Positions 44,504-53,636 are shown, counted from the first letter of the stretch. The stretch: DNA of 64,000 nt from Paenibacillus baekrokdamisoli (GCF_003945345.1 NZ_AP019308.1:558001-622000), one strand, 5' to 3'. Numbers and translations are program-made. Notes: a model not told the origin generated them from the letters alone.

Positions 44504-45394
44504 ATGGCAAAGGACGGTGATCACTTGACATTATTTCACAAACTGTTGTTAACGTTGGTGATGGGGGTTATCGCCGCGATGATGCTGTTCCCCATAGTGG
44601 TCACATTCACAAACTCCTTGATGACGGAGGGAGAGATTGATCATAATTACAGCCTTATTGGCAAGATGGTTAATATTGCAGGGGGAGAGAAAGACGGATT
44701 TATTAACTTAAAGCTGCTTCCTGATTGGCTGTCGTTCCATCAATATGCGGAAGTGTTGATTCATAAGCCGATGTTCCTCCAGATGTTTTGGAACTCTGTA
44801 TTGATGGTCACACCGATCATTGCGGGCCAAGTGCTTGTCGCATCTCTGGCTGCCTATGCTTTTGCCAAGCTCCGATTTAAGGGGCGAGATAAGCTGTTCG
44901 TTATTTACTTAATGACTATGCTTATGCCTTTTCAGGTCACATTGGTTCCCAATTACATTATTGCGGAGAAGCTTGGGTTAATCAACACGACATCTGCAAT
45001 CATTTTACCGGGAATATTCAGTGCTTTCGGTGTATTTATGCTTAGACAGTTCATGCTGCATATTCCGAATTCCTATTTGGAAGCAGCCAAAATGGATGGG
45101 GCTGGCCACTTGAGGATTTTCTTTAACATTATTATTCCACTTATTCAGCCTGGTATTGCTGCATTGATTGTATTGCTGTTTGTAGACAATTGGAATATGG
45201 TCGAACAGCCTTTAATTTTTCTAGAGGACTCCTTCAAGCAGCCGTTATCGCTCTATTTGTCCCGTATTAACGAAGGAGCCCGCGGAGTAGCTTTTGCCGC
45301 AGCAGCACTTTATATGGCTCCTATGGTGCTGTTGTTCTTATATGCTGAGTCTTACTTTGTTGAAGGCATTCAGCTTTCTGGAATTAAAGGCTAG
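44504..45394 (+). CDS. Sugar ABC transporter permease (MalG-like)
   Basis: Second channel subunit, 296 aa, with EAA loop 'SYLEAAKMDGAGHLRIFFNI' and the family ending 'GIQLSGIKG'. An unusual loop of about 50 residues follows the first membrane segment ('DHNYSLIGKMVNIAGGEKDG'), longer than in the other two MalG-like proteins here. ATG 44504 directly follows the previous stop but lacks a good ribosome site. TTG 44525 with AAAGGACGGTGA upstream is a plausible true start and would shorten it by seven residues. Confidence 0.9.
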   Translation: MAKDGDHLTLFHKLLLTLVMGVIAAMMLFPIVVTFTNSLMTEGEIDHNYSLIGKMVNIAGGEKDGFINLKLLPDWLSFHQYAEVLIHKPMFLQMFWNSVLMVTPIIAGQVLVASLAAYAFAKLRFKGRDKLFVIYLMTMLMPFQVTLVPNYIIAEKLGLINTTSAIILPGIFSAFGVFMLRQFMLHIPNSYLEAAKMDGAGHLRIFFNIIIPLIQPGIAALIVLLFVDNWNMVEQPLIFLEDSFKQPLSLYLSRINEGARGVAFAAAALYMAPMVLLFLYAESYFVEGIQLSGIKG

Positions 45395-45444
45395 TGAAAA
45401 TCAAGACTTCTTGTTTCACTTGGATAATTATAGGGGTGATAATA

Positions 45445-46578
45445 ATGGAATTACAACATACGGAACAGTTGCATTCAAGACGTAAACGAATCATTCGCCT
45501 ACTTATCAGATTGTTCATCGGCCTCCTGATTATGTTAACGCTGCTTAGCAATACTTTGAAGGCTCTCACTTTACCCAAGGTAGCGGTAATCGAATTGAGC
45601 TCAGGACAGCTTGATCATAAGTTTCAAGGAAGTGGAGTATTGAAGTGGAGTTCAGAGGCCTCATTAACCAATAGCACAGGTTGGAAAGTGAAGCGTGTAG
45701 CTGTCAAGGAAGGGGATATCGTGAAGAAAGGACAGGCTCTGGTGTTCTATGACACTAAAGCAGCGAAACAACAGCTTCTCGACGAGCAAGCGAATATGGA
45801 CAAGCTTAAGCTTACCATTGAAGAGCTCCAAGGCAATTTCATTGAGGCTTCGGTGAGTGGTGATCAGAAGAGTATTAACAGCGCGAAACGATCGATAGAG
45901 ATGAGCAAAATCGATCTGGATGTTGAGCAGCGAAAAATACAAGGATTAAAGGATTTTTTAGTAGCGAATAGCCAATTAGTGGCTCCCTTTGACGGGCTCA
46001 TTATGAAAGTAAACGCGACAGAGGGATTAGTTGCTGCAAGTGGGGGATCAGATGTGCAGATATCCAATAGTAGTCTTGGATTTGAGTTTGAGGTATTGGC
46101 TCCTGCGGATGTGGCTGCTGTGCAGAAGATCGGGGATAAACTAGATGTTCAATTGAATGGAGATACTTACGAGGGCCAAATTGCCCAAATCCAAGATTCG
46201 AATCTCATCGATCATTCAGGTGAAGGAGACAGTGTGACCATAAATACGCCCATGAAGCGTCTTCTGATTACGCTGCAGGGCATTGGTTTGAAGGGTGGCG
46301 AGAGCGCCCAAGTGGAGCTGACGAAACCGACAACCGATGATGCAATATTGTTGCCCAATAAGGCCATTCATGAGGATAGCGGTGGAAAATATATATTCAA
46401 AATCGAAGAGAGAAACGGTCCGCTAGGCAATGATTTTTACATCCGTAAAACATCTATTGCCATCGCGGATTCGAATAATAATGAGTCAGCCGTAGCCGAA
46501 GGCGTATTCGAGCATGATCAAGTTATCATCGAGAGCAGCCAGCCGCTGCAGGATGGAGATAAGGTTCGTATGCAGTAG
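45445..46578 (+). CDS. HlyD/MacA-like membrane-fusion (adaptor) protein
   Basis: A 377 aa protein anchored by one N-terminal membrane segment (about residues 18-36). A lipoyl-like half-motif 'VKRVAVKEGDIVKKGQALVF' leads into a helical hairpin of about 60 residues, the second lipoyl half 'LVAPFDGLIMKVNATEG', then beta-barrel and membrane-proximal domains. AGGGGTGA fits ATG 45445; the longer frame begins inside the permease stop. Such adaptors normally work with an efflux pump, but here the partner genes are sugar-importer permeases and no exporter permease is adjacent. Its role in this operon is unknown. Confidence 0.82.
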   Translation: MELQHTEQLHSRRKRIIRLLIRLFIGLLIMLTLLSNTLKALTLPKVAVIELSSGQLDHKFQGSGVLKWSSEASLTNSTGWKVKRVAVKEGDIVKKGQALVFYDTKAAKQQLLDEQANMDKLKLTIEELQGNFIEASVSGDQKSINSAKRSIEMSKIDLDVEQRKIQGLKDFLVANSQLVAPFDGLIMKVNATEGLVAASGGSDVQISNSSLGFEFEVLAPADVAAVQKIGDKLDVQLNGDTYEGQIAQIQDSNLIDHSGEGDSVTINTPMKRLLITLQGIGLKGGESAQVELTKPTTDDAILLPNKAIHEDSGGKYIFKIEERNGPLGNDFYIRKTSIAIADSNNNESAVAEGVFEHDQVIIESSQPLQDGDKVRMQ

Positions 46579-46591
46579 GGTTAAAGAATAA

Positions 46592-46888
46592 TCTAAGATT
46601 AATATTTCAGTACATGCTTATGCAAATTTTAGTCATGCTGTTATTGATCATGTTCATCTATTTGGCACTGAATTTCATAACGTTGTTCTGCCGGAAAGTG
46701 TCGATCGGAATTTTAATCCAGACGGAGACTATAAGCCAATCCGTTTCCATAATTGCGATTTGAGCAAAGGGCAGCTAATAAACTGCAATTTATCGAACAT
46801 GGAAATCAGTGCATGTAATATTGTCGGACTAAAGATTAACGGATTTTTAATTGAAGATTTAATCAGAGCCGCTGGTGAAAATAAATAA
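46592..46888 (+). pseudogene. Remnant of a pentapeptide-repeat-like protein
   Basis: Open frame after a stop at 46589-46591 that reads 'AYANFSHAVIDHVHLFGTEF', then 'FHNCDLSKGQLINCNLSNME', and ends 'LIEDLIRAAGENK' before TAA 46886-46888. The N/C-x-D/N-L-x-x-x pattern is that of pentapeptide-type repeats. No start codon or ribosome site precedes the first half, and the first Met is far inside, so it is a 5'-truncated gene end. Transcription would come from the importer operon upstream. Confidence 0.6.
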
Positions 46889-46971
46889 TATTCCGCAGGC
46901 ATCAAGGAGACAAGTTGTCTTCAAAACGCTCGATCTTTCAAACAATCAATGGATGTTGGTTTTCAAATCAA

Positions 46972-47008
46972 AAAGGGTCACAAAAGCCGAAAAGCTTTGT
47001 GACCCTTT
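46972..47008. terminator. Strong bidirectional terminator
   Basis: GGGTCACAAA (46975-46984) pairs with TTTGTGACCC (46996-47005), with a GC closing pair inside and A-runs before and T-runs after. It serves the convergent phosphatidylglycerophosphatase gene and the upstream operon. Confidence 0.88.
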
Positions 47009-47030
47009 GTGTTTACCTATTAAAACCCAC

Positions 47031-47570
47031 TCAATCAAGCGGCGGCTCTATACGATTTTCGCGTTCTGCTTGATTGCGATGCGCGAGCCGGCTGCTTGCT
47101 GAGGCAGCAATTGCGCCAACGATATCATCCAAGAAAGTATGACAGGAGCTGCTTTCTTTATCGTTGAGCTGCTTTAGAATGCCTGGCTTTAATTTATCGA
47201 CATAACCAAAATTAGTGAATCCAATGCTGCCATAGACGTTTACAATAGATAGCGCTAATATTTCATCGCATCCATATAAGCCTTCATCGTTCTCGATCAT
47301 TTCCTGTAGGGGAGGGAGAAGTTTGCCTTCCTCAGCAAGGATATCAAGCTGAATACCGGTTAGAACCGCATTCTGTACCTCGCGTTTGGTGAGCACCGCC
47401 TCCACGTTGAGCTCGCATTCTTCCAACGTTAGTTCCGGAAAGTAATCTTTTTGCAGGAAAATAACGAGTTCCGCGATTTGCGTAATCGTAACACCGCGTT
47501 TGAGCAGCCATTCCCTTGTAGCAGAGGCAACAGTTTGGCTATTCAGGTTGTATAATTTCGATTTTGGCAT
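47031..47570 (-). CDS. pgpA: Phosphatidylglycerophosphatase A-like protein
   Basis: A 179 aa protein of the PgpA/YutG group, which removes phosphate from phosphatidylglycerol phosphate to make phosphatidylglycerol. Visible family features are 'GVTITQIAELVIFLQKDYFP' near the N-terminus, 'GLYGCDEILALSIVNVYGSI' in the middle and 'FLDDIVGAIAA' with the conserved acidic pair near the end. ATG 47570 has AGAGGTGA upstream; the longer frame from 47603 contains this site. The gene is divergent from GerM and ends at a shared terminator. Confidence 0.85.
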   Translation of the reverse strand: MPKSKLYNLNSQTVASATREWLLKRGVTITQIAELVIFLQKDYFPELTLEECELNVEAVLTKREVQNAVLTGIQLDILAEEGKLLPPLQEMIENDEGLYGCDEILALSIVNVYGSIGFTNFGYVDKLKPGILKQLNDKESSSCHTFLDDIVGAIAASASSRLAHRNQAERENRIEPPLD

Positions 47571-47719
47571 TGGCTTCACCTCTTGTCTTAATTTGTGGGA
47601 CAAAACAGGTCTATTTACAACGGAGGGCTCGTATACATAGTACTACAAAAGAGGAACTTGTACCAAATGACTGACAAGCCTTCAAACAATTCACTTACCA
47701 ATGGGGAGGAAAAATCGAC

Positions 47720-48781
47720 ATGACTCACTATCGCCTGTTTCGCCGTGCTGCGCTCGCCGGAGCGCTGGCGCTGCCCATTCTGACTACCGGCTGTGGCTTG
47801 TTCTCGCAAGAAGCGAGCCAATCCATCGACCCGCCACAAAACAGCACGCAGAATGTTAGTGGTAATGCAGCGGACAATGGGACAACAGCAGCTGTCAATC
47901 AGAAGGATCAAACACAAATGACGGTTTACTTGAAGGATCACAATGGTCTACTGGCTCCTGTTACGGTGTTAGCCTCATTAGGCGGAGCGGAGAAAGCAGG
48001 CCAGAAGGCATTGGAATTAATGGTTGACGGCGGATCTTCTGCTAAGGAGATTCCCGAAGGCTTCCAAGCCATTATTCCAAAAGGAACAACCGTTAAGAAT
48101 TTCACCATCGTACCTGACCAGAAGCTAGCCGTCGTTGATTTCTCCAAATCGTTCGCCATGTATACGGCTGCAGAAGAACGCCAAATTGTTGAGGCAGTTA
48201 CTTGGACGCTGACTGGTATGCCAGGCATTAACAAAGTCGATATTTGGATGGAAGGCAAGAAGCTGGCGCAAATGCCGGTGAACGGCTTGCCAATGGATGG
48301 ACCGCTAACCCGATCTGTGGGCATCAATCTTCAGGCAGCAGATGGTGTGAACTATAGTCAGTCGACCCCGGTCACACTGTATTTCTCTGCTGTAACGCCA
48401 AATAATGAATCTTATTATGTACCAGTAACCCGTTTGGTTAACCGCTCGGATAATAAAGCCAAATCAGCCATTCAGCAGCTAATCAATGGACCTCTAGTTA
48501 CGGATCCTCTGACTGCTGTCATTACACCTGATGTGGTCGTGAAGAGTGTGACGAAGAAGAATGATATCATAACCGTCGAGCTTCAGGATAATGCCTATCA
48601 AGAGGGTCAGCAAGAGCCAGCTGAGATGCTGCAGGCAGTCGTGCTTGCTTTGACTGAGAATACAACGGCGACGAAGGTTCAAATTAAACTAAATGGGAAA
48701 ACCAATATCATAGATACGAATAACCAATCCTACAGCGAGCCAGTCAGTCGTCCAGAGCATGTGAACGCGTTTAAATCTTAA
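47720..48781 (+). CDS. gerM: GerM-like spore lipoprotein with two GerMN domains
   Basis: A 353 aa lipoprotein. The signal peptide ends in the lipobox LTTGC (Cys25). A low-complexity Gln/Asn-rich linker leads to two GerMN domains: one at about 75-190 ('GFQAIIPKGTTVKNFTIVPD', 'LAVVDFSKSF') and one at about 210-340 ('LVNRSDNKAKSAIQQLINGP', 'DIITVELQDNAY'). In B. subtilis, GerM is needed for normal sporulation and germination. GGGGAGGAAAAA precedes ATG 47720. It is a single gene with its own terminator. Confidence 0.9.
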   Translation: MTHYRLFRRAALAGALALPILTTGCGLFSQEASQSIDPPQNSTQNVSGNAADNGTTAAVNQKDQTQMTVYLKDHNGLLAPVTVLASLGGAEKAGQKALELMVDGGSSAKEIPEGFQAIIPKGTTVKNFTIVPDQKLAVVDFSKSFAMYTAAEERQIVEAVTWTLTGMPGINKVDIWMEGKKLAQMPVNGLPMDGPLTRSVGINLQAADGVNYSQSTPVTLYFSAVTPNNESYYVPVTRLVNRSDNKAKSAIQQLINGPLVTDPLTAVITPDVVVKSVTKKNDIITVELQDNAYQEGQQEPAEMLQAVVLALTENTTATKVQIKLNGKTNIIDTNNQSYSEPVSRPEHVNAFKS

Positions 48782-48785
48782 TCAG

Positions 48786-48840
48786 GAAAGGCTGCCCCTC
48801 AAGTCATGTGAATGACGAGAGGGGCAGCCTTTCTTTGTTT
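48786..48840 (+). terminator. Terminator after gerM
   Basis: A 15-bp stem (GAAAGGCTGCCCCTC / GAGGGGCAGCCTTTC) with an 18-base loop, followed by TTTGTTTTT. Confidence 0.92.
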
Positions 48841-48858
48841 TTCGCTTATAAGCTTCCT

Positions 48859-50355
48859 TCATTTTATCTCTAATGCAGCTTCTGGGTAGGGAGATTTGGA
48901 ATCATTTAGTAATGACGGATTCGTTTGCTTCAAGGTTTTCTCGAAAAAAGCCAACGTATAGTCGTTAATGATTCGATGCGCTAGTTTCGTATCAGTTCGA
49001 TCCCCGAATATAAGAGGAATGAGAGGTGAATACAAAGGAATGTCTGAAAAGGTGTAATGTTCAACTCCTTTGATCCAAACCTGATAACCATGATTATTAA
49101 GAGCGTGCTTGGAGTTATTACTGAATAGGGTTAGAAAGTCTTGATTTTTCGCATATTCCTCACGTGTAGCACCAAGCTTTTTGAGGTCCGACTCTGACAT
49201 TTCCTCGGCCGTAAGAAAGGATGGAGCCTTTTCACTTTCCGGAACATCAGCTGATATTTGCATGAAAGGTTTAGGTATACTGGTACTTGGCAAAGCAACT
49301 GTTCCGAACAGCGTGCCATCTAAATTAATGGCTGCTTTTACTCTGGAATCAAGGAATAGGGTTTGTGCTGCAGCTGCGCCGCCGAAGGAATGCCCTAACA
49401 TTCCAACTCGCAGCATATCCAGCTTTCCTTTGAACATGGTTTCGGAAGAGGACAAGTTGATATTTTGCAAATAATCGAGAACCGATCCAGCGTCCTTCAC
49501 CCACACTTTGTTCAGTATCTCATTCATGTCGATGAAGCCTTGAAATTTACTCAGATTTATTGGCTGATCGGAAAGTTTCCGACCATCAGGCAAGACAGTT
49601 AGAAGTGCATTATAAGTATGCTGAATGGCGACCACAATAAAGCCATGAGAGGCGAGTTCTTCCATTTGGTACGTATTCTGAAATCCATATAAGCTCAAGC
49701 CATGCGAGAATAGTAGGACAGGGTACGCGCTCTCCCTTGTAGAGATAGGTGCGTCTTTCGTTGAATAGGTTTTAACCATTTCTAGATTGCTCAGAAGTAT
49801 GGCAGGTATCTGATAATCCTTCTCAACCTCTTTGAGGATTGCATGCGAATTGACTCCATAGTTGCCTGTTGTTGAGTGAGTCGGTTGACTGCTTGGATAC
49901 CAGATCTGGATAAGCAATTCCCTATGATCATTAGGATCTGCCGTAAAAGTTTCCTCTCGTGAAGGATCTGTCACATAACGTATCGTAGTTCCAACTGTAT
50001 AGCTGCCCGTTGGTTTATCAAAGCTGAATACAGGCAGCACAATAGGTAAAGCCGCCGAAAGTGTATATCCTAATAAACTAAGTATGACGAGGGGGATAAC
50101 TACCCAGCTCTTCAGTGTACTAACTAGCTGTTGTGGCTTCTTTATCCATACGACGACCGATATCAGAAGAATCATGAAATAGATTAGAATCATCTGAGCG
50201 CGGAAGCCTTCCGTAATACCGTGTATGGCAGCTGCAACAATTGAAAGGAAACTTAGAATGCGGGCCATCTGTCTTGTTCTGTAGGTATATCTAAGATTTG
50301 CAAGGGTAAGCATCCCTCCTGCAAATGCGAGTAGTACCCATTCCATCATTCTCAT
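48859..50355 (-). CDS. Membrane-anchored alpha/beta hydrolase, platelet-activating-factor acetylhydrolase-like
   Basis: A 498 aa protein with four predicted membrane segments in the first 125 residues, then an alpha/beta hydrolase domain. 'PVLLFSHGLSLYGFQNTYQ' gives the oxyanion-hole region, 'GMLGHSFGGAAAAQ' the nucleophile elbow, and a late His in 'KGVEHYTFSDIPLY' the triad base; 'NLDGTLFG' carries an acidic residue. The family is serine esterases and lipases related to PAF acetylhydrolase. ATG 50355 has GAAAGG 9 bases upstream; the longer frame begins at a TTG that overlaps that site. Natural substrate unknown. Confidence 0.85.
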   Translation of the reverse strand: MRMMEWVLLAFAGGMLTLANLRYTYRTRQMARILSFLSIVAAAIHGITEGFRAQMILIYFMILLISVVVWIKKPQQLVSTLKSWVVIPLVILSLLGYTLSAALPIVLPVFSFDKPTGSYTVGTTIRYVTDPSREETFTADPNDHRELLIQIWYPSSQPTHSTTGNYGVNSHAILKEVEKDYQIPAILLSNLEMVKTYSTKDAPISTRESAYPVLLFSHGLSLYGFQNTYQMEELASHGFIVVAIQHTYNALLTVLPDGRKLSDQPINLSKFQGFIDMNEILNKVWVKDAGSVLDYLQNINLSSSETMFKGKLDMLRVGMLGHSFGGAAAAQTLFLDSRVKAAINLDGTLFGTVALPSTSIPKPFMQISADVPESEKAPSFLTAEEMSESDLKKLGATREEYAKNQDFLTLFSNNSKHALNNHGYQVWIKGVEHYTFSDIPLYSPLIPLIFGDRTDTKLAHRIINDYTLAFFEKTLKQTNPSLLNDSKSPYPEAALEIK

Positions 50356-50441
50356 CCTGCACAACCTTTCAAATTATGATGACATTTTCTGCTTCTCCCA
50401 ACGAGCCATTTCAGTATACAATGCATCAAAAAATGGAAAAA

Positions 50442-50477
50442 CCGACCAAAGTTGAGTGAAGGCTAGACTTTGGTCGG
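50442..50477. terminator. Hairpin in the gap before RNase PH
   Basis: CCGACCAAAGT pairs with ACTTTGGTCGG around a 14-base loop. On the minus strand it is followed by GTTTTTCC, so it would work as a minus-strand terminator although no minus gene lies to its right. The gap 50356-50620 holds no gene otherwise. Confidence 0.6.
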
Positions 50478-50620
50478 GATTTAAATTAATTCTGTGTAAA
50501 GCTCAAACTGGAATGGACAGCAGGGCGGCGGGTGCTTTTCACGCCTGTCTTTGGTAAACTAGGATAGTTGGAAAAGCAATCAAATAAGAAGCTGCAGCTG
50601 AATATGGAGGATTATTGAAC

Positions 50621-51367
50621 ATGAGAACAGACGGACGACAGTGGAACGAGCTACGCCCGGTCACGATAACGATGAACCCGAACAAATATGCGGAAGGCTC
50701 GGTATTGGTTGAATTCGGTGATACGAAGGTTCTTTGCACCGCATCAGTCGAGGAAAGAGTTCCTCCTTTTATGAAAGGCCAAGGTAAGGGCTGGATCAAC
50801 GCTGAATATTCGATGCTGCCTCGTGCAACCCAAGTACGTAATCAACGCGAGTCGGCAAGAGGTAAGCTGACTGGACGCACAATGGAGATTCAGCGGCTAA
50901 TCGGTCGCGCTCTGCGTTCAATCGTTGATTTGCAAGCTTTAGGTGAGCGGACCATTACACTGGATTGTGATGTTATTCAAGCGGATGGAGGGACACGAAC
51001 AACCTCGATCACGGGTGCCTTTGTTGCACTTTCCCTTGCAGTCCATAAGCTGTCGAAGACGCATGAATTCGCGAAATACCCAATCACGGACTATCTGGCA
51101 TCGGTCAGCGTTGGCGTTATCCAAGAGAGAACGCTGCTTGATCTGAATTATGATGAAGATTCCAAAGCGAAGGTTGATATGAATGTAGTTATGACTGGTT
51201 CAGGTAAATTTGTTGAAGTACAAGGAACTGGTGAGGAAGCGCCATTCTCAAGGCAGGAGCTAGATGGGCTTCTAGGCATTGCGGAGGAAGGTATCCATGC
51301 ACTTATTGCTAAGCAGCGTGACGTACTTGGAGTCAAAGGAAGTCGAATCGGTGTTATAACGGTATGA
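50621..51367 (+). CDS. rph: Ribonuclease PH
   Basis: Phosphorolytic 3'-5' exoribonuclease that trims tRNA 3' ends. The protein starts '[16 protein letters not shown]', typical of Rph, and contains '[18 protein letters not shown]', '[14 protein letters not shown]', the conserved 'RLIGRALRS' and the active-site region '[17 protein letters not shown]'. It is 248 aa, a normal length. GGAGGAT lies upstream; a TTG at 50615 is closer to it, but ATG 50621 gives the family start. The stop overlaps the next gene by four bases. Confidence 0.97.
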   Translation: MRTDGRQWNELRPVTITMNPNKYAEGSVLVEFGDTKVLCTASVEERVPPFMKGQGKGWINAEYSMLPRATQVRNQRESARGKLTGRTMEIQRLIGRALRSIVDLQALGERTITLDCDVIQADGGTRTTSITGAFVALSLAVHKLSKTHEFAKYPITDYLASVSVGVIQERTLLDLNYDEDSKAKVDMNVVMTGSGKFVEVQGTGEEAPFSRQELDGLLGIAEEGIHALIAKQRDVLGVKGSRIGVITV

Positions 51368-52023
51368 AACGAGGAGATACTGTTGTCGTCGCAACGAAGA
51401 ATGCCGGTAAGGTGAAGGAGTTCGCCCATGCCTTTGGCAAGCTCGGTTTGAACGTAGTGAGTATGTTCGACTACCCGGATTTGCCAGAAGTCGTAGAGGA
51501 TGGACTAACCTTTGCAGAGAATGCCCGCAAGAAAGCCAGAGAGGTTGCAGAAGCGCTGGGAATGCCTGTTCTTGCAGATGATTCCGGACTGGAAGTGGAG
51601 GCGCTTGGCGGTGATCCTGGCGTATATTCCGCTAGATACGCTGGTCCAGGAGCAACTGATACGCTTAACAATGCAAAGCTGTTAATGGAACTGGAGCACT
51701 TAGCAAAGGACTCCTTCACTACTGATGGTAAGCAGAATCAATTGGAGGATGGGACGAAGCTGCTCAGCCCCGCTCGGTTTGTATGTACATTAGCTTTGTT
51801 CGATCCTGCAAGCGGTAAATTCATGGAGTCGATCGGCTTTGTTGATGGCCAGATTGCGAGTAAGCCTAGAGGGAGCGGTGGCTTCGGTTATGATCCATTA
51901 TTCTGGCTTCCTACGCACGGCAAAGCAATGGCTGAGCTCACTATGGAAGAGAAACAAGCGATAAGTCACCGAGGAGCAGCACTTGCCTTGCTGCTTGGGA
52001 AACTAGAGAACCATTCCGAATAG
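51364..52023 (+). CDS. rdgB: XTP/dITP diphosphatase (HAM1/RdgB family)
   Basis: Removes non-canonical purine nucleotides (dITP, XTP) from the pool. '[17 protein letters not shown]' at the N-terminus is the substrate-binding signature, '[20 protein letters not shown]' carries the metal-binding acidic residues, and '[14 protein letters not shown]' and 'ISHRGAAL' complete the family pattern. The start ATG overlaps the rph stop (ATGA), an arrangement common in Firmicutes. At 219 aa it is slightly longer than usual because of an insertion near residues 118-137 ('[20 protein letters not shown]'). Confidence 0.97.
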   Translation: MKRGDTVVVATKNAGKVKEFAHAFGKLGLNVVSMFDYPDLPEVVEDGLTFAENARKKAREVAEALGMPVLADDSGLEVEALGGDPGVYSARYAGPGATDTLNNAKLLMELEHLAKDSFTTDGKQNQLEDGTKLLSPARFVCTLALFDPASGKFMESIGFVDGQIASKPRGSGGFGYDPLFWLPTHGKAMAELTMEEKQAISHRGAALALLLGKLENHSE

Positions 52024-52038
52024 ATAGATGAAACGAAT

Positions 52039-52085
52039 ATGACCACGGGACCTTTGTAGAAAAGTTCCCCGTGGTCATGTTTTTG
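52039..52085 (+). terminator. Terminator after rph-rdgB
   Basis: ATGACCACGGG pairs with CCCGTGGTCAT around an 18-base loop, followed by GTTTTTGTTG. Confidence 0.9.
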
Positions 52086-52094
52086 TTGTTTGAG

Positions 52095-52128
52095 CGATTA
52101 CGATATTATATCGATTACGGTATTATAT
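52095..52128. repeat. Short 17-bp tandem repeat
   Basis: CGATTACGATATTATAT at 52095-52111 is repeated at 52112-52128 with one change (A to G). It lies in the 172-base gap between convergent genes. No function is evident. Confidence 0.75.
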
Positions 52129-52195
52129 TGAAAATTTCTGATTTCCACCTCGCGATGTGATGGATGATTTCTTTGTTATTCCTTATGAATCTTCC

Positions 52196-53008
52196 TTATT
52201 GGCCCCACCGGTAGCTGTCCATCCAGTACTTAGCATAATCTACAAGTTCTCTTTGCGGCATTAAGCGAACCGTAGCGTCCCCAATTGTACCTATGCGTAC
52301 GAGTCCACTTGCTTGTTCGAACGCTTGTCCAATCTCGATGAAATCCTCCGTATCAAATGAAATGTCGTCGAAGGACACCCATTCTCTCTGACCGTTAACC
52401 TTACAGGCTGTCTCTAGCTTGGTTTGCTTTTTATGTGGATAGTCTGATCTATACTCAGCCAAATGCAAGGAAGTGTTATTGTCATGATTGACGCCTATTA
52501 GAAGCACCCAGGCATTCCGATCATAGAGACGAGCGAGAGGGGACTGCTCCCCAAGACCATAGGGAAGGGAATGATCTCCCGTTATGAAGAGCGCTTCAGG
52601 TCCTCTAGCAGCAAAAGAAACCTGCGGATGATTGCTGCGATGGGTTCCATCTTGCTTACGAAAGCATTCCGCCACTGCGCCCATGCCCCAAGTAGGGGTC
52701 AGATCTCGGTCAAATGCAGGCATTTCCTTGCGGATTGTATCCCACCAGGCCTTTGGAACAGGTGGATTCTCCCAAAGTGTCGGATCTGACAAATCACTGG
52801 TATGCGTAGGCATGACGAGCGTTCCTTCTTCACCAATTGCTTCCTCAAGGGCATGAATAACAGCGGGTGGTCCGCCAACGATCCATCGGTTCAGCGATTT
52901 AAGTGAAGAGTGAACCAGTAGGGTCATCCCCTTAGCAACACCCAGACCTGTGAAATCTTCCGTTAGTGAGGAAACGGTAGCTGGCCAGGCAGATTCGTTA
53001 ACCTTCAT
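52196..53008 (-). CDS. AAC(3)-family N-acetyltransferase (YokD-like)
   Basis: A 270 aa protein of the aminoglycoside 3-N-acetyltransferase fold. Visible signatures are 'LLVHSSLKSLNRWIVGGPPA', 'GTLVMPTHTSDLSDP', 'RDLTPTWGMGAVAECFRKQD', 'RSNHPQVSFAARGP' and 'LLIGVNHDNNTSLHLAEYRS', all family-typical, with conserved acetyl-CoA and substrate residues. ATG 53008 has AAAGGA 9 bases upstream; the longer frame from 53212 adds 68 unrelated residues. Chromosomal relatives such as YokD often do not give clinical aminoglycoside resistance, so I do not infer it. Confidence 0.9.
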   Translation of the reverse strand: MKVNESAWPATVSSLTEDFTGLGVAKGMTLLVHSSLKSLNRWIVGGPPAVIHALEEAIGEEGTLVMPTHTSDLSDPTLWENPPVPKAWWDTIRKEMPAFDRDLTPTWGMGAVAECFRKQDGTHRSNHPQVSFAARGPEALFITGDHSLPYGLGEQSPLARLYDRNAWVLLIGVNHDNNTSLHLAEYRSDYPHKKQTKLETACKVNGQREWVSFDDISFDTEDFIEIGQAFEQASGLVRIGTIGDATVRLMPQRELVDYAKYWMDSYRWGQ

Positions 53009-53224
53009 CTTCTGACATCCTTTCATACGACATTCTTTCGTAACGCCGCATTTGTGAAGCGGTGAGCTGCATGTAGTCTTAACGTTATAAGAAGTAATAG
53101 GGATGTTATCCATCATACCATCGTTCACATGATCTAAGAAACGGTTCCAATGATTAAATTTGAAACGAGGCGTCTTGATGGAAGAGGGAGGAGGCTGTGG
53201 TGTATGTTCCAATAAATAAACATA

Positions 53225-53260
53225 AAAAAAAGAGTTCCTAACGAATGTTAGGAACTCTTT
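53225..53260 (-). terminator. Terminator of the cold-shock gene
   Basis: On the minus strand, AAAGAGTTCCTAAC pairs with GTTAGGAACTCTTT around a 4-base loop, followed by a run of eight T in total. Confidence 0.93.
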
Positions 53261-53272
53261 GGAAACTGTAAA

Positions 53273-53473
53273 CTACAGTTTTACAACGTTTTCTGCTTGT
53301 GGTCCACGGTTGCCTTGAACAACGTTGAATTCAACATGTTGTCCTTCGTCAAGGGATTTGAAGCCTTCGCCTTGAATTGCGGAGAAATGTACGAATACGT
53401 CATTTCCACCTTCAACTTCGATAAAACCGAAACCTTTTTCTGCGTTAAACCATTTAACTGTTCCTTGTGCCAT
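53273..53473 (-). CDS. Cold-shock protein (CspA/CspB family)
   Basis: A 66 aa single-strand nucleic-acid binding protein. RNP1 is 'KGFGFI' at residues 13-18 and RNP2 'VFVHF' at 26-30, with '[20 protein letters not shown]' as the family start. It melts RNA secondary structure at low temperature. GGAGGTC precedes ATG 53473. It has a long leader of more than 100 bases on the minus strand and its own terminator, the usual arrangement of cold-shock genes. Confidence 0.97.
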   Translation of the reverse strand: MAQGTVKWFNAEKGFGFIEVEGGNDVFVHFSAIQGEGFKSLDEGQHVEFNVVQGNRGPQAENVVKL

Positions 53474-53636
53474 TTTGAATGACCTCCAAAAGTTTATTTA
53501 ATATGTTTATTTTTGATTTATAACAAAAAATCACACATTGAAAAAGGTATCATCTTTACAAATGCTAACCTTTTCAATAAGTGAATTTAAGGTCTAATTT
53601 GTTTATAAATGTATCCTACCACACTAAAATGAACAA
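53474..53636 (-). promoter_or_regulatory. Probable promoter and long leader of the cold-shock gene
   Basis: On the minus strand TTGTTC (53636-53631) and TACATT (53613-53608) are 17 bases apart, giving a leader of about 125 bases before the ATG. Within it, TTGAAAAGGT and ACCTTTTTCAA (53539-53577) form an inverted repeat. A temperature-responsive leader is inferred from what is known of csp genes. Confidence 0.45.

Noticed and set aside
53009..53212. 68-residue extension of the AAC(3)-like protein
   Set aside because: No ribosome site at 53212 and unrelated residues; ATG 53008 fits the family start.
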